From NCBI RefSeq assembly GCF_036090055.1, contig NZ_CP107970.1:746501-810500 (forward strand): DNA of 64,000 nt, in the 5' to 3' direction. This document shows, piece after piece, positions 8,365 through 16,337 of this stretch. Within the stretch, counting starts at the first letter, position 1, and every line of letters starts with the position of its first letter. The notes under the pieces are model-generated. The model was not told where the DNA came from and made no database searches. It saw nothing but the letters and a program-made list of their open reading frames with translations. The DNA is from Nocardioides sp. NBC_00368 (GTDB lineage Bacteria; Actinomycetota; Actinomycetes; Propionibacteriales; Nocardioidaceae). A program made the position numbers and the translations under genes.

Positions 8365-9312
8365 TCAGCGGGAGTAGAGCTGTCGGATGACGTCCTCGAT
8401 CGCGGGCTCGTGGATGGACAGATCGGCGACGTCGTACGCCGCCGCGACCTGCGCCACGAGAGGAGCAGCGGAGGCGCCGGCCGGGAACGAGAGCCACTGG
8501 CGCGGTCCCTCGACCTTGACCACCTGAGCTCCTTCGACGGCGATCGCCGGCGCCTCGTCGACGAGGTCGACGACGAGAGTGCGAGAAGCGTCGCCGTTGA
8601 GGCGCAGCGAGGACAGCGGGCCGTCGAAGACCGCGGTGCCGTGGTCGATCACGATGACCCGGTCGCACAGCGCCTCGATGTCCTGCAGGTCGTGCGTGGT
8701 GAGCATCAGGGTCGTCCCGCGCTCGTGGTTGAGGGCCCGCAGGAACTCCCGCAGGCGACCCTTCGAGATCACGTCGAGACCGATCGTCGGCTCGTCGAGA
8801 TAGAGGATCTCGGGGTCGTGGAGCAGGGCGGCGGCGATGTCGCCGCGCATCCGCTGCCCCAGGCTCAGCTGCCGCACGGGGGTGTCCATCAGGTCACCGA
8901 GGTCGAGCAGTGCGACGTGGTCGTCGAGATTGCGGCGGAAGGTCTGGTCGGGGATCCGGTAGATCCGCCGCAGCAGCTCGAAGGAGTCGCGCAGCGGTAG
9001 GTCCCACCACAGCGACGTACGCTGCCCGAAGACGACTCCGATCCGACGGGCCAGCTCCCGGCGCTGGCGAGCGGGCTCCAGACCGGCGACGAGCGCCGTG
9101 CCGCCGGTGGGGACCAGGATGCCGGTGAGCATCTTGATGGTCGTCGACTTCCCGGCGCCGTTGGGGCCGATGTAGCCGACCATCTCGCCGGCATCGATCT
9201 CGAAGGAGAGGTCGTGGACGGCGTGCTTCACCACCGACGTACGCCTCACGACACCCGCACGTTTGCGGATGGTGAACTCGCGGGACAGGTCCCGCACCTC
9301 GATCAACGACAA
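8365..9312 (-). CDS. ABC-2 type exporter ATP-binding protein
   Basis: 315 residues. Walker A GPNGAGKST (about 49-57), signature LSLGQRMRGD and Walker B ILYLDEPTIGLD are intact. A TTG start at 9312 is preferred because AGGGAG lies nine bases upstream and it begins 5 bp after the stop of the upstream permease. A second TTG two codons in is possible. With the two permeases encoded just upstream it forms a complete three-gene exporter of the kind often described as a daunorubicin/DUF990-type ABC-2 system. Substrate unknown. Confidence 0.88.
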   Translation of the reverse strand: MSLIEVRDLSREFTIRKRAGVVRRTSVVKHAVHDLSFEIDAGEMVGYIGPNGAGKSTTIKMLTGILVPTGGTALVAGLEPARQRRELARRIGVVFGQRTSLWWDLPLRDSFELLRRIYRIPDQTFRRNLDDHVALLDLGDLMDTPVRQLSLGQRMRGDIAAALLHDPEILYLDEPTIGLDVISKGRLREFLRALNHERGTTLMLTTHDLQDIEALCDRVIVIDHGTAVFDGPLSSLRLNGDASRTLVVDLVDEAPAIAVEGAQVVKVEGPRQWLSFPAGASAAPLVAQVAAAYDVADLSIHEPAIEDVIRQLYSR

Positions 9313-9317
9313 CGAGA

Positions 9318-10115
9318 TCAGCTCCCTGTGGATCGGTAGCGGCGAAGCCCCTGACGCCACACCAGCGCGGTGACGACGACCAGCGCCAGCGCGGCCAGGG
9401 GCGAGGCGAAGCGGAACCAGTCCGGGGCCCCGAACGGGTCGGTGAGTCCGAGCAGGAACAGGCACGGATACCAGTTCACGAACGCCAGCGGCAGCAGGTA
9501 GGTGAGCGAGCGGACGACCTCGCGCGGGAAGATCGTCATCGGGTACTGCATGATCGTGTTGCCGCCGTAGGTGAAGGCATTGGCGAACTCCGAGGCGTCG
9601 GTGGTCCAGAACTGGATCGTCGAGAAGGTCACGAACACGCAGAAGTAGATGACCACACCCGAGACGAGCGCCACCACGAGCACCAGCAGCCGTTGCGGGT
9701 TCCACTCCACGATCGGCGCCGCCCACGCGAACACCGCGAGACCCTGGCCGATCTGGCCGAGCCGGCGCAGCTCGAACCGGTCGGCGCACAGCTGCACCAG
9801 CACCGGGACCGGCTTGGTCATCATCGCGTCGAGGTCCCCGCTGCGTACCTTCTGGCCGATCTTCTCCACGCTCCCGACCAGCATGTCGGCGACCCGGAAC
9901 GCGAGCGAGGTCACGCCGTAGAGCAGGGCGATCTCGCGCAGGGTGAAGCCGCCGTAGGTGTCGAGGTGGCTGAACATCAGCCAGATCGCCACGAAGTCGA
10001 GGAAGGTGATCAGCACCCCGCCGAGCGTCATCGTCCAGAACGAGACCGGGTAGGCCATCGACGCCCGGATCCACAGCGCCGCGATGAGCCAGTAGGCGCG
10101 CACCGCGTCAACCAC
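9318..10115 (-). CDS. ABC-2 type exporter permease (DUF990-like), second subunit
   Basis: 265 residues, six or so predicted membrane spans. The hydrophobic blocks include FWTMTLGGVLITFLDFVAIW near the N terminus and LVLVVALVSGVVIYFCVFV in the middle. The family's loop motif VRSGDLDAMMTKPV, between the second and third spans, is recognisable and echoes RNGDIAVDLYRPV in the partner permease. It overlaps the upstream permease gene by 8 bp and precedes the ATPase by 5 bp, so all three are one operon. Confidence 0.85.
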   Translation of the reverse strand: MVDAVRAYWLIAALWIRASMAYPVSFWTMTLGGVLITFLDFVAIWLMFSHLDTYGGFTLREIALLYGVTSLAFRVADMLVGSVEKIGQKVRSGDLDAMMTKPVPVLVQLCADRFELRRLGQIGQGLAVFAWAAPIVEWNPQRLLVLVVALVSGVVIYFCVFVTFSTIQFWTTDASEFANAFTYGGNTIMQYPMTIFPREVVRSLTYLLPLAFVNWYPCLFLLGLTDPFGAPDWFRFASPLAALALVVVTALVWRQGLRRYRSTGS

Positions 10116-10929
10116 CCTGGACCACCACCTTGCGGGTCGCGGCGCGCAGCACGAGCGCGCACACGGCGAGCATGACGACCGCCCAGAGCACCTGCAGGCC
10201 GATTGCGGCGAGCAGGTCGAGCCCGGTGTGGCGGCCCAGCCAGATGTCGGCCGGGGTCTGGATGTAGGAAGCGAACGGGAGCGCCAGCGCGACCTGGCGC
10301 AGCCCGTCGGGAAAGAGGTTGAGCGGCAGCGTGAGTCCGCTGAAGAAGGTGGCCAGCACGCTCAGCAGCACCCGCGGTCCGGTCGCGTCCAGGAGCCAGA
10401 ACGCGCTGGCGGCGAAGAGGAACCGGACGGCGAAGCTGACCACGACCGCGAGGGCGACGCTGACCAGGAATCCGGCCGCGCCGGCGGGAGAGGGCAGGAC
10501 CAGTCCGAAGAGCAGCGCGCCGATGATCGTCGGCGCCACGCCCCGGGTCGCGAAGTGGTACAGCCCGCGGCCGAGGTCGGCGGCGAGATACCAGCCCAGG
10601 ACGCTGACGGGACGGTAGAGGTCGACGGCGATGTCGCCGTTGCGGATCCGCTCGGCGAGGTCGTCGGTCGCCCCGCCGCTCCACAGCGCGATGGTCATCA
10701 GCAGCGCCTGCCCGATCCAGACGAACGTGACGGCCTGGTCGGCCTCGTAGCCGCCGGCCGACGGGTTCTGCTCCCACAGCGCCAGATAGGCGAAGCTGAG
10801 GATGATCCCGAAGACCGAGTTGGTGAAGATCCCGGCAAGGGTGGCCGCGGTGTAGGTGGAGTAGCGGCGGAAGGACCGGACCGCGATCGCGGCGTACAGA
10901 CTGATCTGTGGATGCAGCGCCCCGGACAC
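10108..10929 (-). CDS. ABC-2 type exporter permease (DUF990-like), first subunit
   Basis: 273 residues from a GTG at 10929 (VSGALHPQISLYAAIAV), which places the first membrane span (YTAATLAGIFTNSVFGII) at the usual distance; the frame extends 32 codons upstream through a less plausible, charge-rich sequence. No strong ribosome site marks the start, so this is tentative. Several membrane spans follow, and the loop IRNGDIAVDLYRPVS matches its partner permease. First gene of the exporter operon, divergent from the monooxygenase at 11061. Confidence 0.8.
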   Translation of the reverse strand: MSGALHPQISLYAAIAVRSFRRYSTYTAATLAGIFTNSVFGIILSFAYLALWEQNPSAGGYEADQAVTFVWIGQALLMTIALWSGGATDDLAERIRNGDIAVDLYRPVSVLGWYLAADLGRGLYHFATRGVAPTIIGALLFGLVLPSPAGAAGFLVSVALAVVVSFAVRFLFAASAFWLLDATGPRVLLSVLATFFSGLTLPLNLFPDGLRQVALALPFASYIQTPADIWLGRHTGLDLLAAIGLQVLWAVVMLAVCALVLRAATRKVVVQGG

Positions 10930-11010
10930 CTGACGTACGTTGGCACAGGAGGGCCTGCGTACGCCAAGGGGTTTCCTGGAATAACGTTGATGCAGCAACT
11001 GTTTGCCGAG

Positions 11011-11028
11011 TAGTTCGGATTTCAACTA
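11011..11028. promoter_or_regulatory. Inverted repeat upstream of the monooxygenase operon
   Basis: TAGTT (11011-11015) and AACTA (11024-11028) form a dyad with an 8-bp spacer, located 33 bp before the ATG at 11061 and between divergent transcription units. Spacing and AT content resemble MarR-family operators controlling flavin oxidoreductases; no MarR gene is adjacent, so the regulator is unknown. Confidence 0.35.
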
Positions 11029-11060
11029 TCGTGGCAGGACCACGAAAGGGGCAGTGAACA

Positions 11061-12242
11061 ATGGGTATGCAGTTCGGCATCTTCACCGTCGGCGACGTCA
11101 CCACGGACCCGACGACCGGCAAGACCCCGACGGAGCACGAGCGGATCAAGGCCACCGTCGAGATCGCCAAGCACGCCGAGGAGGTGGGCCTGGACGTCTT
11201 CGCGACCGGTGAGCACCACAACCCGCCGTTCATCGCCTCCAACCCGACCGCCACGCTGGCCTACATCGGTGCCCAGACCGAGAACATCATCCTGAGCACG
11301 GCGACCACGCTGATCACCACCACGGACCCCGTGCTGATCGCGGAGGACTACGCCAAGATCCAGCACCTCACCGACGGCCGCGTCGACCTGATGATGGGTC
11401 GCGGCAACACCGGCCCGGTCTACCCCTGGTTCGGCAAGGACATCCGTCAGGGCATCAACCTGGCGATCGAGAACTACGCCCTGCTGCGCCGGCTGTGGAG
11501 CGAGGACGTCGTCGACTGGTCCGGCCGGTTCCGTACGCCGCTGCAGGGCTACACCTCGACGCCGCGGCCGCTGGACGGCGTCGCGCCGTTCGTCTGGCAC
11601 GGCTCGATCCGCTCGCCGGAGATCGCTGAACAGGCTGCGTACTATGGCGACGGTTTCTTCCACAACCACATCTTCTGGCCGGCCTCGCACACCAAGCAGA
11701 TGGTGCAGCTCTACCGGCAGCGCTTCGAGCACTACGGCCACGGCACCGCCGACCAGGCGATCGTCGGGCTGGGCGGGCAGTTCTTCATGCGGCCCAACTC
11801 CCAGGACGCGATCAACGAGTTCCGGCCCTACTTCGACAACGCCCCGGTCTACGGCCACGGCCCCTCGCTGGAGGACTTCAGCGAGGCCACGCCGCTGACC
11901 GTCGGCTCGCCGCAGCAGGTCATCGAGCGGACCCTCTCCTTCCGTGAGTACGTCGGTGACTATCAGCGCCAGCTCTTCCTGCTCGACCACGCCGGGCTCC
12001 CGCTGAAGACGGTGCTGGAGCAGCTCGACCTCTACGGCGAGATCCTCCCGACCCTGCGCGCGGAGTTCGAGAAGCTGCGCAAGCCCGGTGTCCCGGACGC
12101 CCCGACCCACGCCTCCCTGGTGGAGAAGGCCGGCGGCGCCAAGGACTCGACCGTCTACGCCGAGGGCGACTCCGCCACCGGCTCGTCCGACCGCGACCTG
12201 CACGACCCGGAGGTCGCCAAGGTCCTCGAGGGGGAACTGTGA
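11061..12242 (+). CDS. Luciferase-like (LLM class) flavin-dependent monooxygenase
   Basis: 393 residues with the bacterial luciferase fold: N-terminal MQFGIFTVGDV, the GEHHNPPFIASNP segment early on, GRVDLMMGRGNTGPVYPWFG in the first third, and conserved FVWHGSIRSPEIAEQAAYYGDG. This matches the LLM subfamily found beside a dedicated FMN reductase in corynebacteria and relatives. It would use reduced flavin and oxygen on an unknown substrate. A ribosome site (AAAGGGG) precedes the ATG. The stop overlaps the next start (GTGA), indicating coupling with the reductase. The C-terminal tail after about residue 350 is low complexity and Ala/Gly/Ser rich. Confidence 0.88.
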   Translation: MGMQFGIFTVGDVTTDPTTGKTPTEHERIKATVEIAKHAEEVGLDVFATGEHHNPPFIASNPTATLAYIGAQTENIILSTATTLITTTDPVLIAEDYAKIQHLTDGRVDLMMGRGNTGPVYPWFGKDIRQGINLAIENYALLRRLWSEDVVDWSGRFRTPLQGYTSTPRPLDGVAPFVWHGSIRSPEIAEQAAYYGDGFFHNHIFWPASHTKQMVQLYRQRFEHYGHGTADQAIVGLGGQFFMRPNSQDAINEFRPYFDNAPVYGHGPSLEDFSEATPLTVGSPQQVIERTLSFREYVGDYQRQLFLLDHAGLPLKTVLEQLDLYGEILPTLRAEFEKLRKPGVPDAPTHASLVEKAGGAKDSTVYAEGDSATGSSDRDLHDPEVAKVLEGEL

Positions 12243-12886
12243 CCCGGATCACCGTCGTCTCGGCGGGGCTCTCGGTCCCGTCCTCGACCAAGCTGCTCGC
12301 CGACATGCTCGGCGAGGCGACGACCCGGGCCGTCCAGGCCCGGGGCGCCGAGGTGGAGGTCGAGCACGTGGAGCTGCGCGGCCTGGCGCACGAGCTGACC
12401 GACAACCTGCTCACCGGTTTCGCCAAGCCGGCGCTGCAGGCGGCCATCGACCAGGTGCGTCGTGCCGACGGCGTCATCGTGGTGACTCCGGTGTTCTCCG
12501 CGTCCTACTCGGGTCTGTTCAAGACGTTCTTCGACGTACTCGAACAGGGTGTACTCGACGCGAAGCCGGTCCTGATCGCCGCGACCGCCGGCACCGCCCG
12601 GCACTCACTGGTGCTCGAGCACGCGCTGCGTCCGCTCTTCGCCTACCTGCATGCCGTGGTCGTCCCGACCGGGGTCTTCGCCGCCACCGACGACTTCGCC
12701 GGTGGCCCGGAGCTCCCCAAGCGGGTCGACCGGGCCGCCGCGGAGCTGGCTGCTCTGCTGGCTGTGGGCGGTGGCGCGACCGCCGCCCCGGCGCCGCATC
12801 GCACGCTGGTGGAGGACGAGTTCGCCAACCCGACCTCCTTCGAGACGCTGCTCAAGCGAGCCTCCGAGGGGCCGCCGGAGTTCTGA
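12239..12886 (+). CDS. NADPH-dependent FMN reductase partner of the monooxygenase
   Basis: 215 residues starting with GTG in a 4-base overlap. MTRITVVSAGLSVPSSTKLLAD is a flavodoxin-like phosphate loop, and VTPVFSASYSGLFKTFFDVL in the middle is the FMN-binding signature of NADPH-dependent FMN reductases (CE1759 type). It would supply reduced FMN to the LLM monooxygenase encoded just upstream. C-terminal 30 residues are linker-like. Confidence 0.88.
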   Translation: MTRITVVSAGLSVPSSTKLLADMLGEATTRAVQARGAEVEVEHVELRGLAHELTDNLLTGFAKPALQAAIDQVRRADGVIVVTPVFSASYSGLFKTFFDVLEQGVLDAKPVLIAATAGTARHSLVLEHALRPLFAYLHAVVVPTGVFAATDDFAGGPELPKRVDRAAAELAALLAVGGGATAAPAPHRTLVEDEFANPTSFETLLKRASEGPPEF

Positions 12887-13003
12887 TCCGGGGTTGTCTC
12901 CCTCGGCCGCCCCTGCGAACACGGGCGCGAGATACCGGGGGTTTGCGGTGGAGTGCGACAGAATGCGTCTCGACCGCTGCCCCCAACACCGAGCGGAGGC
13001 GTT

Positions 13004-13672
13004 GTGCCCAGCTACGAGCCGAGCGTCGTCGTTGCCGACGAGTCGCCTCTCCTTCGTGCTGGACTCACGACCCTGCTCGCGCGTGGTGGCTACCAGGTGG
13101 TGGCCGACGCCGGCGACGCCGAGGCACTCGTCCAGGTCGCGACCGACACCCTGCCGACTCTGGTCGTCACCGACGCCCGGCTGAGCGGGAGGACCGACGA
13201 CGAGGGCATCGGTGCCGCGGTCCGGCTGCACGAGAAGGTGCCGGAGATGGGCATCCTCGTGCTCGCGGACTCGCTCGACACGGCCTACGCCGCCGCGGTC
13301 TTCGCCAGCTCCGGCACCGGTGGCCTCGGCTACCTGCGCAAGTCGCGCGTACGCACCATCCCGCACTTCCTCGACGTCATCGGCCGGGTGTCGTCGGGCG
13401 AGGTCGTGGTCGACCCCGAGGTCATCTCACGGATGGTCGAGACATCGCCGGACGCCGACGGCGATGCGATGGCGCGGCTGTCGATGCGGCAGAGCGAGGT
13501 GCTGGGCCTGATACAGGCCGGGTTCCCGGACCGAGCGATCATCAGCAAGCTCTTCAGCGGCAGGCGGCAGTTCGAGCGGTGTCTGAGCGAGATCTTCCTC
13601 GCGCTCGGTCTATCCGGCGACGTCGAGCACCGGCGTACGCCGACGCCGCTGACCCACCTCGCCTCCGGCTGA
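13004..13672 (+). CDS. Orphan response regulator with degenerate LuxR-type output domain
   Basis: 222 residues from the GTG at 13004, which has GGAGG five bases upstream. The receiver domain keeps the acidic pair (VVADE), the phospho-acceptor Asp about 57 in VVTDARLSG, and the Lys in GYLRKS. The output region starts MRQSEVLGLIQAGFPDRAI like a LuxR/NarL helix-turn-helix, but the recognition helix, normally of the SERTVEKHV type, reads GRRQFERCLSEI. DNA binding is therefore doubtful. Receiver features (DEGI-A, GGLGYLRKSRV, VVDPEVI) match the regulator at 61818-62480. No histidine kinase gene is adjacent. Confidence 0.75.
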   Translation: MPSYEPSVVVADESPLLRAGLTTLLARGGYQVVADAGDAEALVQVATDTLPTLVVTDARLSGRTDDEGIGAAVRLHEKVPEMGILVLADSLDTAYAAAVFASSGTGGLGYLRKSRVRTIPHFLDVIGRVSSGEVVVDPEVISRMVETSPDADGDAMARLSMRQSEVLGLIQAGFPDRAIISKLFSGRRQFERCLSEIFLALGLSGDVEHRRTPTPLTHLASG

Positions 13673-13706
13673 CGGTGGGAGCCGCTGGGGCCCCCACCGC
13701 CGGACC

Positions 13707-14234
13707 TCAGTGCTGGTAGGTGCCCACCACGACGGCGCGGGCCAGGGCCTTGAAGGCCAGGTTGAAGGAGACGACGGCCGGGGTGACCTCGTCGTTCACA
13801 CCCAGGGTCTCCTCGCCGACGGCGTGGACGACGAAGTAGTAGCGGTGGACCTGGTCGCCGGCCGGGGGAGCGGCGCCGCCGAAGTCCTTGGTGCCGAAGT
13901 CGGACGCGACGTGGAACGCCTTGCCCGGGAGCTCGGCGGTCGCGGCGCCGGCACCTGCGGGCAGCTCGGTGACGTCGGCGGGGACGTCGACCAGGGCCCA
14001 GTGCCAGAAGCCGCTGGGGGTGGGTGCGTCGGGATCGAAGCAGGTGATGACGTACGACTTCGTCCCCTCCGGCGCGCCGCTCCAGCTGAGCTGCGGGGAG
14101 GTGTTGCCGCCGTCGTAGACCTGGTCCTGCTTCAGCGGCTGGCCGTCGGTCACGTCCTGGCTGGTCAGCGTGAAGGAGGGGAGGGCGGGCATGAGCGAGT
14201 AGGGGTCCGGTTTCACCGGGCGGTCGAGTGCCAT
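13707..14234 (-). CDS. YbhB/YbcL (PEBP, Raf-kinase-inhibitor-like) family protein
   Basis: 175 residues from the ATG at 14234; a TTG and a GTG just upstream are alternative starts. The sequence SPQLSWSGAPEGTKSYVITCFDPDAPTPSGFWHW carries the DPDAP and GxxHW signatures of phosphatidylethanolamine-binding-protein relatives, followed by HRYYFVVHAV. Bacterial members are small cytosolic ligand-binding proteins of unclear role. It stands alone, convergent with the response regulator and divergent from siroheme synthase. Confidence 0.88.
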   Translation of the reverse strand: MALDRPVKPDPYSLMPALPSFTLTSQDVTDGQPLKQDQVYDGGNTSPQLSWSGAPEGTKSYVITCFDPDAPTPSGFWHWALVDVPADVTELPAGAGAATAELPGKAFHVASDFGTKDFGGAAPPAGDQVHRYYFVVHAVGEETLGVNDEVTPAVVSFNLAFKALARAVVVGTYQH

Positions 14235-14316
14235 GGCCACCAACGTAGCTCACGAACCCAGTCCGCGAATCGACCCGTTGTCAGGACACGGCCGGGTGTT
14301 GGGCGAGGATGTACCC

Positions 14317-15543
14317 ATGAGTTCAGAGCATGCCGTTCCCTATCCCGCCGGCCTCATCCTGGAGGGCCGGAGGGTGGTCGTCGTGGGTGGTGGCCGGGTG
14401 GCGCAGCGGCGCGTGCCGGCGCTGATCGCAGCGGGGGCGCGGGTCGAGGTCGTCTCGCCGTCGCTGACCCCCGCCCTGGAGGGGCTGCTCGGCTCGGGCG
14501 AGATCTCCTGGCATCGGGCCCGCTTCTCGGCCGACGTGCTCGACGGCGCCTGGTATGTCATCGCCGCGACGCAGAACGCCGAGGTCAACGAGGAGGTCTC
14601 GGCGGCCGCCGAGGAACGACGGATCTTCTGCGTACGCTCCGACGACGGCACGCGTGCCACCGCGTGGACCCCGGCGACCGGGCAGGACGGCGACCTGACC
14701 GTCGCCGTGCTGGCCAACCGCGACCCGCGGCGCTCCGCCGGCGTGCGCGACCGGATCCTCGACGGCCTGCGCTCCGGGGACCTCATCGCTCCGCACGAGC
14801 GCCAGCGGGTGCCCGGTGTGACCCTGATCGGTGGCGGTCCGGGTCACCCTGGCCTGATTTCCGTCGCCGGCCGCAAGGCCCTGATGGAGGCCGACATCGT
14901 CGTCGCCGACAGGCTGGCACCGCGCGAGCTGCTCTCCGAGCTGCCGGCCGACGTCGAGCTCGTCGACGTCGCCAAGCTTCCCCGCGGCCGCTCCGCCCAG
15001 CAGGAGGAGATCAATCGGATCATCGTCGAGGCGGCCAAGGAGGGGAAGGCGGTCGCGCGCTTCAAGGGCGGCGACAACTTCATCTTCGGCCGTGGCTTCG
15101 AGGAGGTGCTGGCCTGCCGCGAGGCCGGCGTACCGGTCCACGTCATCCCCGGCCTGACCTCGCCGGTGACGGTTCCCGGCGTCGCCGGCATCCCGGTGAC
15201 CCACCGCGGTGTCGCCCACGAGTTCACCGTCATCTCCGGCCACGTCCCGCCGGCCGACCCCACCTCGCTGACCAACTGGTCCGCCGTCGCCCAGCTCGGC
15301 GGCACCCTGGTCCTCCTGATGGCCGTCCAGAACGCCCCGGCGATCGCGACCGCCCTGATGGACGGTGGACGTGCCGCCACGACCCCCGTCGCGGTCATCT
15401 GCGACGGCACGATGCCGACGCAGCGTACGGTCCTGGCGACCCTCGAGACCCTCGAGAAGACCCTGGCCGACGAGAACGTCCAGCCCCCGGCGATCATCGT
15501 CGTCGGCGAGGTCGTCCGCGTCGCCCACCCCGACTCCTTCTAG
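14317..15543 (+). CDS. cobA: Siroheme synthase: precorrin-2 dehydrogenase fused to uroporphyrinogen-III C-methyltransferase
   Basis: 408 residues from the ATG at 14317 (GAGGA upstream). Residues 10-150 are the NAD-binding precorrin-2 oxidase module (RRVVVVGGGRVAQRRVPAL). The second half is the SAM-dependent methyltransferase: VTLIGGGPGHPGLISVAGRKAL, DRLAPRELL, ARFKGGDNFIFGRGFEE and PGVAGIPVTHRG. Together they convert uroporphyrinogen III to sirohydrochlorin, towards siroheme for sulfite and nitrite reductases. It is shorter than E. coli CysG in the linker but has both modules; ferrochelatase function cannot be judged. No sulfite reductase genes are adjacent. Confidence 0.92.
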   Translation: MSSEHAVPYPAGLILEGRRVVVVGGGRVAQRRVPALIAAGARVEVVSPSLTPALEGLLGSGEISWHRARFSADVLDGAWYVIAATQNAEVNEEVSAAAEERRIFCVRSDDGTRATAWTPATGQDGDLTVAVLANRDPRRSAGVRDRILDGLRSGDLIAPHERQRVPGVTLIGGGPGHPGLISVAGRKALMEADIVVADRLAPRELLSELPADVELVDVAKLPRGRSAQQEEINRIIVEAAKEGKAVARFKGGDNFIFGRGFEEVLACREAGVPVHVIPGLTSPVTVPGVAGIPVTHRGVAHEFTVISGHVPPADPTSLTNWSAVAQLGGTLVLLMAVQNAPAIATALMDGGRAATTPVAVICDGTMPTQRTVLATLETLEKTLADENVQPPAIIVVGEVVRVAHPDSF

Positions 15544-15636
15544 ACCTCTGGTCGGCGCGGCGTCGACTCGTTGCCATGAGTTGGATCGTACGGTCGCTGC
15601 ATGAGATTTGCGGCGAACCATGGCGGCTGCCCGCTC

Positions 15637-15680
15637 CGCGATGATCGCACTTGTGCGATCATCGCGTGGGTGCGATCATG
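15637..15680. promoter_or_regulatory. 30-bp perfect palindrome plus third half-site: toxin-antitoxin operator
   Basis: The arms CGCGATGATCGCAC (15637-15650) and GTGCGATCATCGCG (15653-15666) are perfectly complementary around a central TT. A third copy of the half-site, GTGCGATCAT, follows at 15670-15679 and runs into the toxin start codon at 15678. Location and symmetry fit autoregulation by the XRE antitoxin encoded at 16015. Confidence 0.8.
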
Positions 15681-16004
15681 AGCATGGAAGTCGAGCTTCA
15701 TGACGAGGTCGTGAAGTGGCTGGATGCTCTGAGCGACGCGGAGTGGGTCCGGGTCGCGGTGATCGTGGATCGGTTGGCCGATCTGGGGCCCCGCGCACGA
15801 ATGCCTCTCTCGCGGGGTTTGGGGGAGGGCCTGTTCGAGCTTCGCTTCACTCTCGGGTCGACTGCCCGGAGGATCACCTACAGATTCACCAGCGATGCTC
15901 GAATCATCCTTCTGACGACTTTCCACAAGCAACGAGACAACGAGCGCGGTGAGGTGGCCAGAGCCCGCAAGGCGGCCGCCGAATGCGCGCGGCGCTATCC
16001 CTAG
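15678..16004 (+). CDS. Toxin, RelE/HigB-like (phage Gp49-like family)
   Basis: 108 residues from the ATG at 15678; a second ATG two codons later is possible. VELHDEVVKWLDALSD, the basic GLGEGLFELRF and RRITYRFTSDARIILLTTFHK segments, and the KQRDNERGEVARARK tail match the Gp49-like branch of RelE/HigB ribosome-dependent mRNA interferases. Gene order toxin first, antitoxin second, is the HigBA arrangement. The antitoxin starts 10 bp after the toxin stop. A 30-bp palindromic operator overlaps the promoter region. Confidence 0.88.
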   Translation: MSMEVELHDEVVKWLDALSDAEWVRVAVIVDRLADLGPRARMPLSRGLGEGLFELRFTLGSTARRITYRFTSDARIILLTTFHKQRDNERGEVARARKAAAECARRYP

Positions 16005-16014
16005 GAGAGCAACC

Positions 16015-16335
16015 ATGGCGAACTACTCCCGCTGGTCCGACGTCCGGGCCGAGCGTCCCGCCCCGTCCGACGAGTCCAGGGCGAGCGTCGAGCAGGATCT
16101 TGCACTCGGGCAGCTGATCTACGACCTGCGTACGGCGGCAGGGCTGAGCCAGCGTGAGCTGGCCACACGGATGGGCACGACTCAGTCGGTCATCTCCCGA
16201 CTCGAGGAAGGCGGAGGAGCGCGCAACCGGATCGACACGCTGGCACGCGTCGCGACCGCTCTGGGTCGGCACCTGGTCCTTTCCTTCCCTGAGGAAGTTT
16301 CGGGGGACTTGAAAGACTCGGTGCAGGTCGCCTGA
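16015..16335 (+). CDS. Antitoxin, XRE-family helix-turn-helix (HigA-like)
   Basis: 106 residues from the ATG at 16015 with GGAGAG upstream. The HTH spans about residues 35-90: GLSQRELATRMGTTQSVISRLEEGG is a classic Cro/CI motif. It should bind and neutralise the toxin encoded just upstream and, with it, repress the shared operator at 15637-15680. The next gene starts 2 bp after its stop. Confidence 0.9.
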   Translation: MANYSRWSDVRAERPAPSDESRASVEQDLALGQLIYDLRTAAGLSQRELATRMGTTQSVISRLEEGGGARNRIDTLARVATALGRHLVLSFPEEVSGDLKDSVQVA

Positions 16336-16337
16336 CC

